Source of the DNA: Pseudomonas aestuarii
GTDB lineage: Bacteria; Pseudomonadota; Gammaproteobacteria; Pseudomonadales; Pseudomonadaceae
DNA length: 64,000 nucleotides
NCBI RefSeq assembly: GCF_027988105.1
Contig: NZ_JAQJZJ010000003.1
Span: 124,001-188,000 of the forward strand
Direction: 5' to 3'
Shown: piece after piece, positions 51,133 through 59,965 of the stretch
Layout: the number at the start of each line of letters is the position of its first letter
Numbering within the stretch: the first letter of the stretch is position 1
Translations under genes and position numbers: made by a program
Notes under the pieces: generated by a model
What the model was told of the DNA's origin: nothing
Databases searched by the model: none
Seen by the model: the letters and a program-made list of their open reading frames with translations, nothing else

Positions 51133-52497
51133 ATGAAATTTCAACTCGTATTTGGCATCGCCTTGAGTGGTTTATCGGCGTGCGCACTGGCGGCAGTCAG
51201 CCCACAAGAGGCGGCCGAACTGGGTAAATCCCTGACGCCATGGGGCGCGCTTCAGGCTGGTAATGCTGAAGGAACAATTCCCTCATATGAAGGTGGCCTA
51301 CGCGAAGCTCCAGCTGGATTCAAGCCGGATAGTGGCTTTTGGGTTGACCCGTTCAAGGATGAAAAACCGCTTTTTCGGATCAATTCGAAAAACCTCGATC
51401 AGTACGCCGACAAGCTGAGCGATGGGCAGAAAACTCTGCTGCAGAAAAATCCGGAATACTACCTGGATATCTTTCCTAGCCACCGTACAGTTGCCTACCC
51501 GCAGAAGGTAGTCGACGCAACCGTGCGCAATGCTACCGAGTGCAAGATCCAGAAAGACGGTTTGGCGGTCGATCCTGCCTGCCGTGGCGGTCTGCCTTTC
51601 CCGATTCCGGCTAGTGGTAATGAGGCTATCTGGAACCAGCAGCTGCGATACAAGATCGGTGGCGGTTATTCAACGACTTCATCGTCCAATAGCTGGGTTA
51701 TCGACACCAATGGTCAGGTTACGAAAAGCGCCGAGCAGGCAACTTTTGAAGAAATGCCCTATTACCAGGTCGATCAGGATGATCGCGATCCACTGATGTA
51801 TGCCCGGGTCTACTCGCTGAACATGTACCCCGCACGTCGTGCTGGCGAAGTCGTTGTACTGGCCGACTATCTCGACCCGTTGGCGAAACCGCGCCGCGCT
51901 TGGAGTTATACGCCAGGCCAGCGCCGGATCAAGTTGGCACCTGAATTTGCCTTCGATACCCCGGTGGCTAGCCAGGGTGGCGTGACCTTGTTTGATGAGT
52001 TGCAGATGTTCTCGGGCAGCCAGGAACGCTTCGATTACAAACTGGTTGGTCGTAAGGAAATGTTCATTCCTTACAATGCCTACAAGTTCTACTTCGATTG
52101 CAAGCAAGACGAGCAATTTCTTGATAATCACGCGAATCCAAAGTGCGAGCGCTGGGAGTTGCATCGGGTATGGGTCGTCGAGGCGACGCTCAAACCTGGT
52201 AAGCGCCACGTCTACAGCAAGCGTACCTACTACCTTGATGAAGACACCTTCGGTGTAGGCCTTTACGACGCCTGGGACAAGAGTGGTGCGCTGTACCGTT
52301 CGATGTTCCTCAGCGGTGTTCAGTTGTATGACCTGGACATCCCCTACAACGTCAAAAACGTCATCTATGACTTCAACAAAGGCATGTATGCCGTGATTAA
52401 CGATGGTTTGAAGGGCGGCTACAAATTCGCCAAGGAGCCACGCTCCGAGCGTGAGATGAAGCCCGAGGCAATCGTCTCGCGTGTAACTCAGCGCTGA
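51133..52497 (+). CDS. DUF1329-family periplasmic protein, copy 3
   Basis: Protein of 454 residues, collinear with copy 2 and equal in length when ATG 51133 is used; GGAG at 51122-51125 is 7 bases before it, while ATG 51127 is too close. It has a signal peptide (about 1-21, ending ALA), GKSLTPWGALQAGNAEGTIP, RRAWSYTPGQRRIKLAPEFA and CERWELHRVWVVEAT. It is 18-24 bases after the barrel gene. A long hairpin separates it from the YCF48-type gene. Function unknown; probably a soluble or lipid-carrier partner of the barrel. Confidence 0.87.
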   Translation: MKFQLVFGIALSGLSACALAAVSPQEAAELGKSLTPWGALQAGNAEGTIPSYEGGLREAPAGFKPDSGFWVDPFKDEKPLFRINSKNLDQYADKLSDGQKTLLQKNPEYYLDIFPSHRTVAYPQKVVDATVRNATECKIQKDGLAVDPACRGGLPFPIPASGNEAIWNQQLRYKIGGGYSTTSSSNSWVIDTNGQVTKSAEQATFEEMPYYQVDQDDRDPLMYARVYSLNMYPARRAGEVVVLADYLDPLAKPRRAWSYTPGQRRIKLAPEFAFDTPVASQGGVTLFDELQMFSGSQERFDYKLVGRKEMFIPYNAYKFYFDCKQDEQFLDNHANPKCERWELHRVWVVEATLKPGKRHVYSKRTYYLDEDTFGVGLYDAWDKSGALYRSMFLSGVQLYDLDIPYNVKNVIYDFNKGMYAVINDGLKGGYKFAKEPRSEREMKPEAIVSRVTQR

Positions 52498-52505
52498 TCG
52501 GGCTG

Positions 52506-52547
52506 CGGCATCTTGATGCGAACCGCTGGGTTCGTATTGAGATGCCG
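52506..52547 (+). terminator. Long hairpin between DUF1329 copy 3 and the YCF48-type gene
   Basis: Outer arms CGGCATCT/AGATGCCG (52506-52513, 52540-52547) and inner arms CGAACC/GGTTCG around GCTG. No T tract follows, so it most likely stabilises the barrel message or partly attenuates transcription into the transporter genes. Confidence 0.6.
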
Positions 52548-52635
52548 ATTCTGACGGTTTACTCACAGTGGGTTCGCGGTCGCTGCATGACGCATGAGCG
52601 GCATGCCTACCCCTGCGCGGTTGAGGATAAAAATA

Positions 52636-53790
52636 ATGATTGGCCCCGACCTTAAGATTTCCTGCCTGTTGCGTCTTCGTCCGCGGCAATGGCTGTTGTT
52701 GCGTGCATGTGTGTTGCCGGTCTGCACCCTTTTATTGACTGTGCTGCCGGTTGCTGCTGTCGAGGCGGCGGCATCTCCCAAGATAGATCCGCTTCGTGAG
52801 TCGGCAGCGCAGGTTGCCCTCCAGCTTCCGGCGCCGGTCATCGGTGTGGCACGCGCGGGTGATGATCTGTTCAGCGTAGGCCCGCATGGCTTGATCCTGC
52901 GGTCTTCCGATAGCGGCAAGAGCTGGGAGCAGATCCCCAGCCCGGTCGCCAGTGATCTGGTGCAGGTACGCTTTCGCGATGCCCAGCATGGCTGGATCGT
53001 TGGCCATGACTCGGTGCTGTTGCATACCAGTGATGGTGGCCTTAGTTGGACGGTGCAACTGGATGGCCGCAGCCTATTGAAGCTGTTGCGTGAGGTTTAT
53101 GGTCAGCGTGCCGCCAGCGGCGACCTGGTAGGGCAAGACATGCTCCAAGAAATCAGCTTGGCCATGGGCACCTCGGCAACTGCCGATGTCTTGGCTGCGC
53201 CTCTACTCGATGTGTTGTTCGACGACAGTGGGCTGGGTTTTGTCGTCGGAGCCTTTGGCATGATCCTGCGCAGTACTGATGACGGCGCCACCTGGGAGCC
53301 CTGGATCGAGCGCACCGATAACGACCGGCGCATGCACTTGTATGCACTTGCCGAATACCAGGGCAACTTTTTCGTTAGCGGCGAACAGGGCGTGTTTATG
53401 CACCTGGATCAACAGTCGCAACATTTCGTCATGGTGCCGACGCCCTATACAGGTACGTTCTTTGGTGTGCGTGCCTTCAGCGATCTACTCCTGGTGCATG
53501 GCCTGCGTGGCAACCTGTTTGTCAGTCGTAATCAAGGGCATGACTGGCAGAAGATTAAGACTGGCCTCAAAACCAGTCTGGTGAGTGCACTTGAGCAGGG
53601 CGATCAACTGATCGTGGTCAGCCAGAGCGGTGAGATGGTCTCCCTCGACCGTCGCACTCTGCAGGTCAGCAGACTTCAAGCAGCCAATGCTGGGGAAGTC
53701 TATGCAGCCAGTGCAACCGACAAGCCCGGCCGGCTGGTCGTGACTCGTTTTTCCGGCGCAAAGGTCGTCGAGATCGCCCGGGCAGAATGA
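52636..53790 (+). CDS. YCF48/BNR-repeat periplasmic protein
   Basis: Protein of 384 residues with a long signal peptide or N-terminal anchor (about residues 12-45) and a beta-propeller of YCF48/BNR type: repeats such as GLILRSSDSGKSWEQI, VLLHTSDGGLSWTVQL, MILRSTDDGATWEPW and LFVSRNQGHDWQKI. YCF48 itself helps assemble photosystem II; bacterial homologues next to RND transporters are common but unassigned. The start at 52636 has GAGG 9 bases upstream. It sits directly before the RND gene, so a periplasmic docking or assembly role for that transporter is the natural inference. Confidence 0.82.
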   Translation: MIGPDLKISCLLRLRPRQWLLLRACVLPVCTLLLTVLPVAAVEAAASPKIDPLRESAAQVALQLPAPVIGVARAGDDLFSVGPHGLILRSSDSGKSWEQIPSPVASDLVQVRFRDAQHGWIVGHDSVLLHTSDGGLSWTVQLDGRSLLKLLREVYGQRAASGDLVGQDMLQEISLAMGTSATADVLAAPLLDVLFDDSGLGFVVGAFGMILRSTDDGATWEPWIERTDNDRRMHLYALAEYQGNFFVSGEQGVFMHLDQQSQHFVMVPTPYTGTFFGVRAFSDLLLVHGLRGNLFVSRNQGHDWQKIKTGLKTSLVSALEQGDQLIVVSQSGEMVSLDRRTLQVSRLQAANAGEVYAASATDKPGRLVVTRFSGAKVVEIARAE

Positions 53791-53824
53791 CCCGCCGGCA
53801 CGACCCTTCAGTGAGTGAGCAGAC

Positions 53825-56323
53825 ATGGTAGAGCAAAAGTACAACAGCGGAATGCCAGTGATTCCAGACCTCAAGGACTTCGACAAGTCGTCTGGAGGAC
53901 TACTTGAGCGGATTATTTTTAGTAACCGCATGGTGGTCGTCGTTGCATGCCTGCTCGCCACGTTGGTATTTGGTTTCTTCGCGACGCGGCTGGAGGTCAA
54001 TGCCAGTTTCGAGAGAATGATCCCCAGCTCCAGCCCTTACATCAAGAACTACCTGGCTTACAAGGATCAGCTACCTGGCCTGGGTAACAGCATTCGGGTG
54101 GTTGTAGAGAACAAACAGGGTGATATTTACGACCCTGAATATCTGCAAGCCCTGCAAGAGGTCAACGACACCCTGTACCTGATTCCCGGTATCGATCGCT
54201 CCTGGATGAAGTCGCTGTGGATGCCGATTGTGCGCTGGAAAGAAGTCACCGAGGACGGTATCGATGGCGGCGCGGTAATGCCCGCCGATTACGATGGCAG
54301 CGAAGCCTCGATCAACATCCTGCGACGTAACATTGGCCGCGCTGGTATCACTGGAAGCCTGGTTGCCAATGATGCGACCTCGAGCATGATCGTCGCGCCC
54401 CTGCTCGAAATCCATCCGCAGACTGGTGAGCCACTTAACTACGGTGAGTTCTCCACGCTGCTGGAGGAGAAGATCCGCTCCCTGCAAAACGACAAGATCG
54501 GCATCCACATCGTCGGCTTCAGCAAATTGGTTGGCGACTTGATTGACGGTCTGTACGCGGTGATGATGTTCTTTGGCGCCTCGGTGTTGATTGCTGCGCT
54601 ATTTGTCTACTTCTATACCCGCTGCCTGCGCAGCACGATTTTGCTAGTAAGCATCGCGGTGGCGGGGGTGGTATGGCTGCTGGGCTTGATGCAACTGCTG
54701 GGCTATGAACTGGATCCCTATTCGATTCTGGTGCCGTTTCTGATCTTCGCCATTGGGGTTTCCCATGGCACGCAGAAGATGAATGGCATCCTCCAGGACA
54801 TTGGCCGCGGTACACATAAGTACATCGCCGCGCGTTACACCTTCCGGCGCCTGTTTCTCACCGGGCTCACCGCGTTGCTGTGCAATATCGTCGGTTTCGC
54901 CGTACTGGTGATCATCGACATTCCAGTGATCCGCGACCTTGCGTTGACCACTAGCATGGGCGTAGCCGTGCTGATCTTTACCAAGCTTCTGCTGATTCCG
55001 GTCGCGCTGTCCTATATCGGCGTGAGTAAGAAGGCTGCACGTATAGCCATCGAGAAGGATCGCGCCGGTGAGCAGAACCGCAGCCTCCTGGGGCATGTCT
55101 GGCACGGTCTGGACCGATTCACCGAGCGCCGTTGGGCGACAGTGGTTATCGCATTGTCGGTGGTGGTCACGGTGGTCTGCAGCGTGGTCATGCTCGATCT
55201 GAAGATCGGCGATCTCGATCCCGGCGCCCCCGAGCTGCGTGCCGATTCGCGCTATAACCGCGACAGCGCTTACATAACCGATCACTACGGTCTCTCCAGT
55301 GACCAGTTCGTGGTCATCGTCAAGACCAAAGAGGACAGTTGCCGGCTGTACCAGTCACTGCAAACCATGGATCGACTAGCCTGGCGTCTGCGCCAGACCG
55401 AGGGGGTGCAGACCACCAGTTCACTGTCAGAAACCGTGCGTTTCGTGACATCTGGTATGGCCGAGGGCAGTCCCAAGTGGTTGACGATCAGTCGTGACCA
55501 GGCAATCACCAACTCATCGGTAGATGCGGCGATGATTTCTTCGCCAGGCATCACTAACCAGAAATGCTCGGTTACTCCGCTTATTGCCTACTTGGCAGAT
55601 CACAAGGCGGACACTCTGACCCGTGTGCTGAAAGTCTCCGAAGAGTTCGCCGCGGAGTACAACACCGAGGTCGGTGCCGAGCAACCGCTCGAATTTCTCC
55701 TGGCCGCCGGTAATGCCGGGATTGAAGCGGCCACCAATATCGAAGTGGAGAAGGGCATCGTCACCATGTACCTCGCGGTGTATGGCGCCACGGCGCTGCT
55801 CTGCTTGGTGACCTTCCGCAGTTGGCGCGCCACTGTGGTCGCGCTGATTCCGCTGATCATGACCACGATTATCTGCAAGGCGTTGATGGTCTGGCTGGGT
55901 ATCGGCCTCAAGGTGGCAACCCTGCCGGTGATCGCCGTGGGTGTGGGTGTGGGGGTGGATTACGCACTCTATCTGCTCAGCGTACAGCTCGCGGTGCAGG
56001 AGCGCGGTGGCACGCTGGCCGTCGCATACCGCCGCTCGTTGGATTTCACCGGCCGCGTGGTGGCGCTGATCGGCCTGACCATGGCGGCCGGGGTTGTTAC
56101 CTGGGCCTGGTCACCGATCAAGTTCCAGGCCGACATGGGCATTCTGCTGACCTTCATGTTCCTCTGGAACATGCTCGGCGCCTTGATCCTCATCCCGGCT
56201 CTGTCGCATTTCCTGCTCAACCCGAAGACTACCGTCACGGCCACCGAGACCCTCGGCACCGATGACTCGCCGCGCTCGCGCAAGCAGACCGACAGCCATA
56301 CCCAGGCGGTTACAGCTCATTGA
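53825..56323 (+). CDS. MMPL-type RND transporter
   Basis: Inner-membrane RND/MMPL protein of 832 residues with two repeated halves. Each begins with one membrane helix and a periplasmic domain, then a bundle of helices; the proton-relay regions are FAIGVSHGTQKMNG in the first half and VGVGVGVDYALYLLSVQ in the second. The C-terminal 40 residues are polar and cytoplasmic. The MMPL subgroup moves lipids, sterol-like and other hydrophobic molecules. With the barrel, DUF1329 and YCF48 genes upstream it could form a trans-envelope route; import and export are both possible. It is preceded by GAGTGAGC. Confidence 0.88.
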   Translation: MVEQKYNSGMPVIPDLKDFDKSSGGLLERIIFSNRMVVVVACLLATLVFGFFATRLEVNASFERMIPSSSPYIKNYLAYKDQLPGLGNSIRVVVENKQGDIYDPEYLQALQEVNDTLYLIPGIDRSWMKSLWMPIVRWKEVTEDGIDGGAVMPADYDGSEASINILRRNIGRAGITGSLVANDATSSMIVAPLLEIHPQTGEPLNYGEFSTLLEEKIRSLQNDKIGIHIVGFSKLVGDLIDGLYAVMMFFGASVLIAALFVYFYTRCLRSTILLVSIAVAGVVWLLGLMQLLGYELDPYSILVPFLIFAIGVSHGTQKMNGILQDIGRGTHKYIAARYTFRRLFLTGLTALLCNIVGFAVLVIIDIPVIRDLALTTSMGVAVLIFTKLLLIPVALSYIGVSKKAARIAIEKDRAGEQNRSLLGHVWHGLDRFTERRWATVVIALSVVVTVVCSVVMLDLKIGDLDPGAPELRADSRYNRDSAYITDHYGLSSDQFVVIVKTKEDSCRLYQSLQTMDRLAWRLRQTEGVQTTSSLSETVRFVTSGMAEGSPKWLTISRDQAITNSSVDAAMISSPGITNQKCSVTPLIAYLADHKADTLTRVLKVSEEFAAEYNTEVGAEQPLEFLLAAGNAGIEAATNIEVEKGIVTMYLAVYGATALLCLVTFRSWRATVVALIPLIMTTIICKALMVWLGIGLKVATLPVIAVGVGVGVDYALYLLSVQLAVQERGGTLAVAYRRSLDFTGRVVALIGLTMAAGVVTWAWSPIKFQADMGILLTFMFLWNMLGALILIPALSHFLLNPKTTVTATETLGTDDSPRSRKQTDSHTQAVTAH

Positions 56324-56405
56324 TCGGATTCGCCGCACGGTCGGCGCAATCCACTGACTTATCGGCCAGGTTAGTGCCATGGCCAGCTATTGGAGGGAGA
56401 GTGCT

Positions 56406-57377
56406 ATGTTCGAATTATTGATGAGTGCCGACATGATGGTTCCGGATCCCGATGGGATGACGGAAAAGCTGGTGGACAAGCTCGGTATCTACAAACACGA
56501 GCGCTGGCGCCAGGCGTTCGACAATCATCCCTACATTGCGCACTTCCTGCGTGTGCACAAGTCGCTGGCAGTCGCGCCGACTCGCATCGAGCCGCAATGG
56601 CACCTGGATATGCCCAATCCGGGCGACCCGCTGTTCCATGACTTTCTTGAAAGCCTGAAGGACTTCCAGGGCCATCATCGGCCGATGATCACCCACTCTA
56701 TCGTTCTGGCGCTGCATGGCGACAAGTTCGACGCGCTGGTCGACAAGTTGATGCGTCGCCGCCTGCCGTTTCGTATGGCCCAGCGCACCCCGGAAATGCC
56801 GTTCGACCGGCTCTGGCTCGGTGCGACTCCGGAGCAGCCCTATTACCGGCCCACGGTCGATGGCGGGCTGTGCATCGAGATCATGCCCACCGAGCCGCTG
56901 CAGATGCCGGCGGAAACCTACGCCCAGCCGCCGGCCCAGCCGCGCGACCAGAAGCCAGGCGACATGGTGCGGGTGACCGCGCGTGGTTTCCTGGTGCGCG
57001 ATCTCGATGAGACCCTGCGCACGGTCTCCAGCAATCTCGATTGGGAGCCAAGCGGTCCGGTAGAAGCCATTCGCAGCGAAGGCTACCGCCGCGCACGCAT
57101 GGGCTTCACCGTCACCAATAGCGCGACCTTGGATATCATCGAAGCAACCTACTGGAACACCGATGCCGGTCACTACGTGAACAACTGGGGCCCAGGTCCT
57201 TACTACATCCGCATCGGTGTCAACGACCTGGCCGCTAAGGCCGAGGATCTGCGCGCCCGCGGCACGGCCTTCGAGTGGATCGAGTCGTCTGAAGCCGTTG
57301 GCGGACGTTCACTGATCAAGATCGACCCGAAGGAGTTGGACGGTCAGGTCTTCGAGTTCGAGGAGTGCACCATATGA
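56406..57377 (+). CDS. VOC/glyoxalase-fold two-domain protein
   Basis: Protein of 323 residues that looks like two VOC-type modules: residues 1-170 (MFELLMSADMMVPDPDGM to CIEIMPTE) and 190-320 (VRVTARGFLVRDLDETLRTV to DGQVFEFEECT). The paired beta-alpha-beta modules and the terminal glutamates resemble extradiol dioxygenases and glyoxalases, but a complete His-His-Glu metal set is not clear. A very strong GGAGGGAG precedes ATG 56406. Its stop overlaps the crotonase start. Possible roles are dioxygenase, isomerase or epimerase on a CoA ester. Confidence 0.7.
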   Translation: MFELLMSADMMVPDPDGMTEKLVDKLGIYKHERWRQAFDNHPYIAHFLRVHKSLAVAPTRIEPQWHLDMPNPGDPLFHDFLESLKDFQGHHRPMITHSIVLALHGDKFDALVDKLMRRRLPFRMAQRTPEMPFDRLWLGATPEQPYYRPTVDGGLCIEIMPTEPLQMPAETYAQPPAQPRDQKPGDMVRVTARGFLVRDLDETLRTVSSNLDWEPSGPVEAIRSEGYRRARMGFTVTNSATLDIIEATYWNTDAGHYVNNWGPGPYYIRIGVNDLAAKAEDLRARGTAFEWIESSEAVGGRSLIKIDPKELDGQVFEFEECTI

Positions 57378-58192
57378 GTGCCGATACCAGCCAACAGTTG
57401 CCCTTGGTGATTAACGAGGCGGTCCGCGTTGAGCGCGATGCAGCGGTTGGCTGGGTCGTGCTGACCCGGCCGGGGCAGATCAACGCGATCAATGACCAGA
57501 TTCGCCAGGGCGTGCCAGCGGCCTTGGCGCTTCTGGACAAGGACCCCTTGGTGCGCGTCATCGTCATCCGTGGCGAAGGCGAGCGTGGCTTCTGCGCCGG
57601 TGCGGACATCAAGGAACGGCGTGGTGCCGAGACCTCCCTGCAGGTGCGCCAGCGTATGCAGCGGGCTCGCTGGATCGAGTCGCTGGATCAGGTTGCCAAG
57701 CCAATCATTGCCGCGATCCACGGTTACTGCATGGGCGGTGGCCTGGAGCTGGCGCTGGCATGCGATATCCGCTTCGCGTCGCCGAACGCTATTTTCGCCC
57801 TGCCGGAGACCGGTCTCGGCTTGATCCCAGGTGGTGGCGGCACGCAGCGCCTTTCCCGGGTGGTGGCAGCCGGCCGCGCGCTGGATATGCTGCTCTCCGG
57901 CGATCGGATGAATGCAGAGGAGGCCCGGCAGATCGGTTTGATCAGTCGCTTGGCCAGCGATGCAGCGAGCTTGTTGAGCGAGGTAACTGAGTTCGCCCAA
58001 CGCATCGCCAGCAAACCACCGATGGCCTCGTTGTATGTCAAGAGGGCCGCGCGCGCGGCGCTGGAACTGGATCTGAAGAGTGGCCTTGATCTCGAACTGG
58101 ACCTGTTTGCCTTGCTGGCCACCACCCTGGACGCGAAAGAGGCGGCCAGCGCCTTCAGTGAGAAACGTGCGCCGCGCTTCACTGGTGAGTGA
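57374..58192 (+). CDS. Enoyl-CoA hydratase/isomerase (crotonase family)
   Basis: Crotonase-family protein of 272 residues. The oxyanion-hole loops are GERGFCAGADIKERR and GYCMGGGLELALACD; both catalytic glutamates of hydratases are present (in GGGLELA and LPETGLGLIPGGGGTQRL). It would hydrate a 2-enoyl-CoA from breakdown of the island substrate. It begins inside the VOC gene stop (ATGA) and is followed 39 bases later by an SDR, giving a hydratase-dehydrogenase pair typical of beta-oxidation. Confidence 0.92.
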   Translation: MSADTSQQLPLVINEAVRVERDAAVGWVVLTRPGQINAINDQIRQGVPAALALLDKDPLVRVIVIRGEGERGFCAGADIKERRGAETSLQVRQRMQRARWIESLDQVAKPIIAAIHGYCMGGGLELALACDIRFASPNAIFALPETGLGLIPGGGGTQRLSRVVAAGRALDMLLSGDRMNAEEARQIGLISRLASDAASLLSEVTEFAQRIASKPPMASLYVKRAARAALELDLKSGLDLELDLFALLATTLDAKEAASAFSEKRAPRFTGE

Positions 58193-58231
58193 AGCGTTTC
58201 CCCGCTTGAACGACAACAAGAGAGAACCAGC

Positions 58232-59062
58232 ATGACAACAGGAAAACTGGATGGCCGAGTCGCCATCATCACCGGCTCGGGCGGCGGCCTCGGCGCTGAG
58301 TGCGCCCGTGTGCTGGCGTCCCATGGCGCGCAGATCGCGGTCGTCGATATCAATGGCGAGGCCGCACAGCAGGTCGCCGATTCGATTGTGGCGCAAGGTG
58401 GGCAGGCCATCGGCCTGTGCACCGACGTGTCCTCCGAAGAGTCGGTCGAGGCTATGGTGGCGGCGGTGGTCGAGCGTTTCGGCCGCATCGATATCCTGCA
58501 CAACAACGCTGCTGTGCTGGATGTAGGGCAACGCCAGCGCGACCGCGATATCTGCAACCTGGACATGGCCGCCTGGGATCGGGCGATTGCCGTCAACCTG
58601 CGTGGGGCGGTGCTGTGCAGCAAATACAGCATTCCAGTGATGCTCAAGCACGGTAAAGGCTCGGTGATCTTCGCCACCTCCGGACTGGGCGTGCAGGGCG
58701 ATCTTTCCCTGACCGGTTATGCCACCTCGAAGGCGGCGCTGATCATGTTGCCGCGCTTGATCGCCGCTCAGTACGGCAAGCAGGGCATCCGCGCCAATGC
58801 CGTACAGATCGGCCTGGCACCGGCGGAGAACGCCCATGATTCCATGCCTGCGCAATTGCTGGATATCCTGCGCGACAACCACATGACCCCGGAACTGGGG
58901 ACGCCTCGCGAGATCGCCAACGTCGTGGCGTTCCTGGCGTGCGACGAGTCGTCGTTCGTGACCGGCACCACGCTGGTGGCGGACGGCGGCTTCAGCAGCC
59001 ACACCCCCTCGTTGGTAGCGATGCGCGAGTTCTTCCAGAAGTCGGGCAAGGACGGCATGTAA
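58232..59062 (+). CDS. Short-chain dehydrogenase/reductase
   Basis: Classical SDR of 276 residues with TGSGGGLG (cofactor loop), VVDINGEA with an aspartate favouring NAD(H), HNNAAVLD, Ser in ATSGLGV and YATSK. It would oxidise a hydroxyacyl or alicyclic alcohol. It is preceded by AGAGA and placed right after the enoyl-CoA hydratase. It is the last plus-strand gene before the converging TetR gene, so it probably closes the RND-VOC-crotonase operon. Confidence 0.9.
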   Translation: MTTGKLDGRVAIITGSGGGLGAECARVLASHGAQIAVVDINGEAAQQVADSIVAQGGQAIGLCTDVSSEESVEAMVAAVVERFGRIDILHNNAAVLDVGQRQRDRDICNLDMAAWDRAIAVNLRGAVLCSKYSIPVMLKHGKGSVIFATSGLGVQGDLSLTGYATSKAALIMLPRLIAAQYGKQGIRANAVQIGLAPAENAHDSMPAQLLDILRDNHMTPELGTPREIANVVAFLACDESSFVTGTTLVADGGFSSHTPSLVAMREFFQKSGKDGM

Positions 59063-59128
59063 CTCGGTTGTGCTGAGTGTCGCCAGTGAGCCGGGTAAAG
59101 GTGTGTATTACCCGGCAACTTGAGGCGG

Positions 59129-59776
59129 TTACGCCGGGTTGGGCGCGAGGCTGATGCTCGACACGATGAAATCGACCGAGTGTTGCCGCCACAGTTGCAT
59201 GCCCTGCGCAGAACGCGTATCGACACCTACCAGTACCGACATGGAATAGTGGTTGGTAAATCCGCCGGAGGTGAGCAGGGCGGCTGTTGCAAGAAACAAC
59301 CGTGGATCGGCCACGGCTTTGAACTCCCCGCATTGCGCGCCGCGCTTTAGAATATTGTCGAACTTTTCCGCGAGGGCAGGCGTCAGGTCGGCAAACATGT
59401 TGCGTGGCGTGTCATTGGCGTCATGATAGCGAATGCCTTCAAGGGCCAGCGCGCCCAAAAACGGATCATCCCGGTATTGATCGAAACAGTAGTTGAGTAA
59501 TTCGCGCAGGGCTGCCGTCGGCGCTAAGTGTTCGACTTCAAGGGCGATGAGTTCGGCCATGATCCGCTGCGAGGACTCATCCAGTACGGCACTGAACAGT
59601 CGCTCTTTCGAACCGTAATAGTGATAAACCAGCTGTTTGGTAATCCCGGCCTCGCGGGCTATATCTTCAATGCGTGCACCGCTCAGGCCTTTTTTAGAAA
59701 ACTCTTGGCGAGCGACTTCCAGCAAGCGGTTCAGGGTATTGCGTTTATTGGGTTCGGTGCGAACTGAGGTATTCAT
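59129..59776 (-). CDS. TetR-family regulator divergent to an SDR gene
   Basis: Regulator of 215 residues with a TetR helix-turn-helix (residues 15-60: ARQEFSKKGLSGARIEDIAR, ITKQLVYHYYGSKERLFSAV) and a helical C-terminal domain. The start at 59776 is the family-typical one; a longer frame crosses the promoter region. It is divergent from the SDR at 59966. The 189-base gap includes a perfect palindrome TGCCTAGGCA (59900-59909), a possible operator. Third TetR protein of the window. Confidence 0.85.
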   Translation of the reverse strand: MNTSVRTEPNKRNTLNRLLEVARQEFSKKGLSGARIEDIAREAGITKQLVYHYYGSKERLFSAVLDESSQRIMAELIALEVEHLAPTAALRELLNYCFDQYRDDPFLGALALEGIRYHDANDTPRNMFADLTPALAEKFDNILKRGAQCGEFKAVADPRLFLATAALLTSGGFTNHYSMSVLVGVDTRSAQGMQLWRQHSVDFIVSSISLAPNPA

Positions 59777-59965
59777 TTTATTGTTGTTCCGTGTGCCATA
59801 TGCCGGCAGCGAGATCGGCGCCATATCGATACGCAGATTAACACGTCGACTCTTTGCGTATGGTTTTGCCATGCCGCTGGATGAACACAAGACAACCGCT
59901 GCCTAGGCATCAACGCCGAGTCGGCGAAGCGTCCCAAACAGCTAATAAACCAAGGGGAAGTCGCG

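Noticed and set aside
57344..59002. A 552-codon minus-strand frame opposite the crotonase and SDR genes
   Set aside because: Antisense shadow with no family features, overlapping two well-supported genes.
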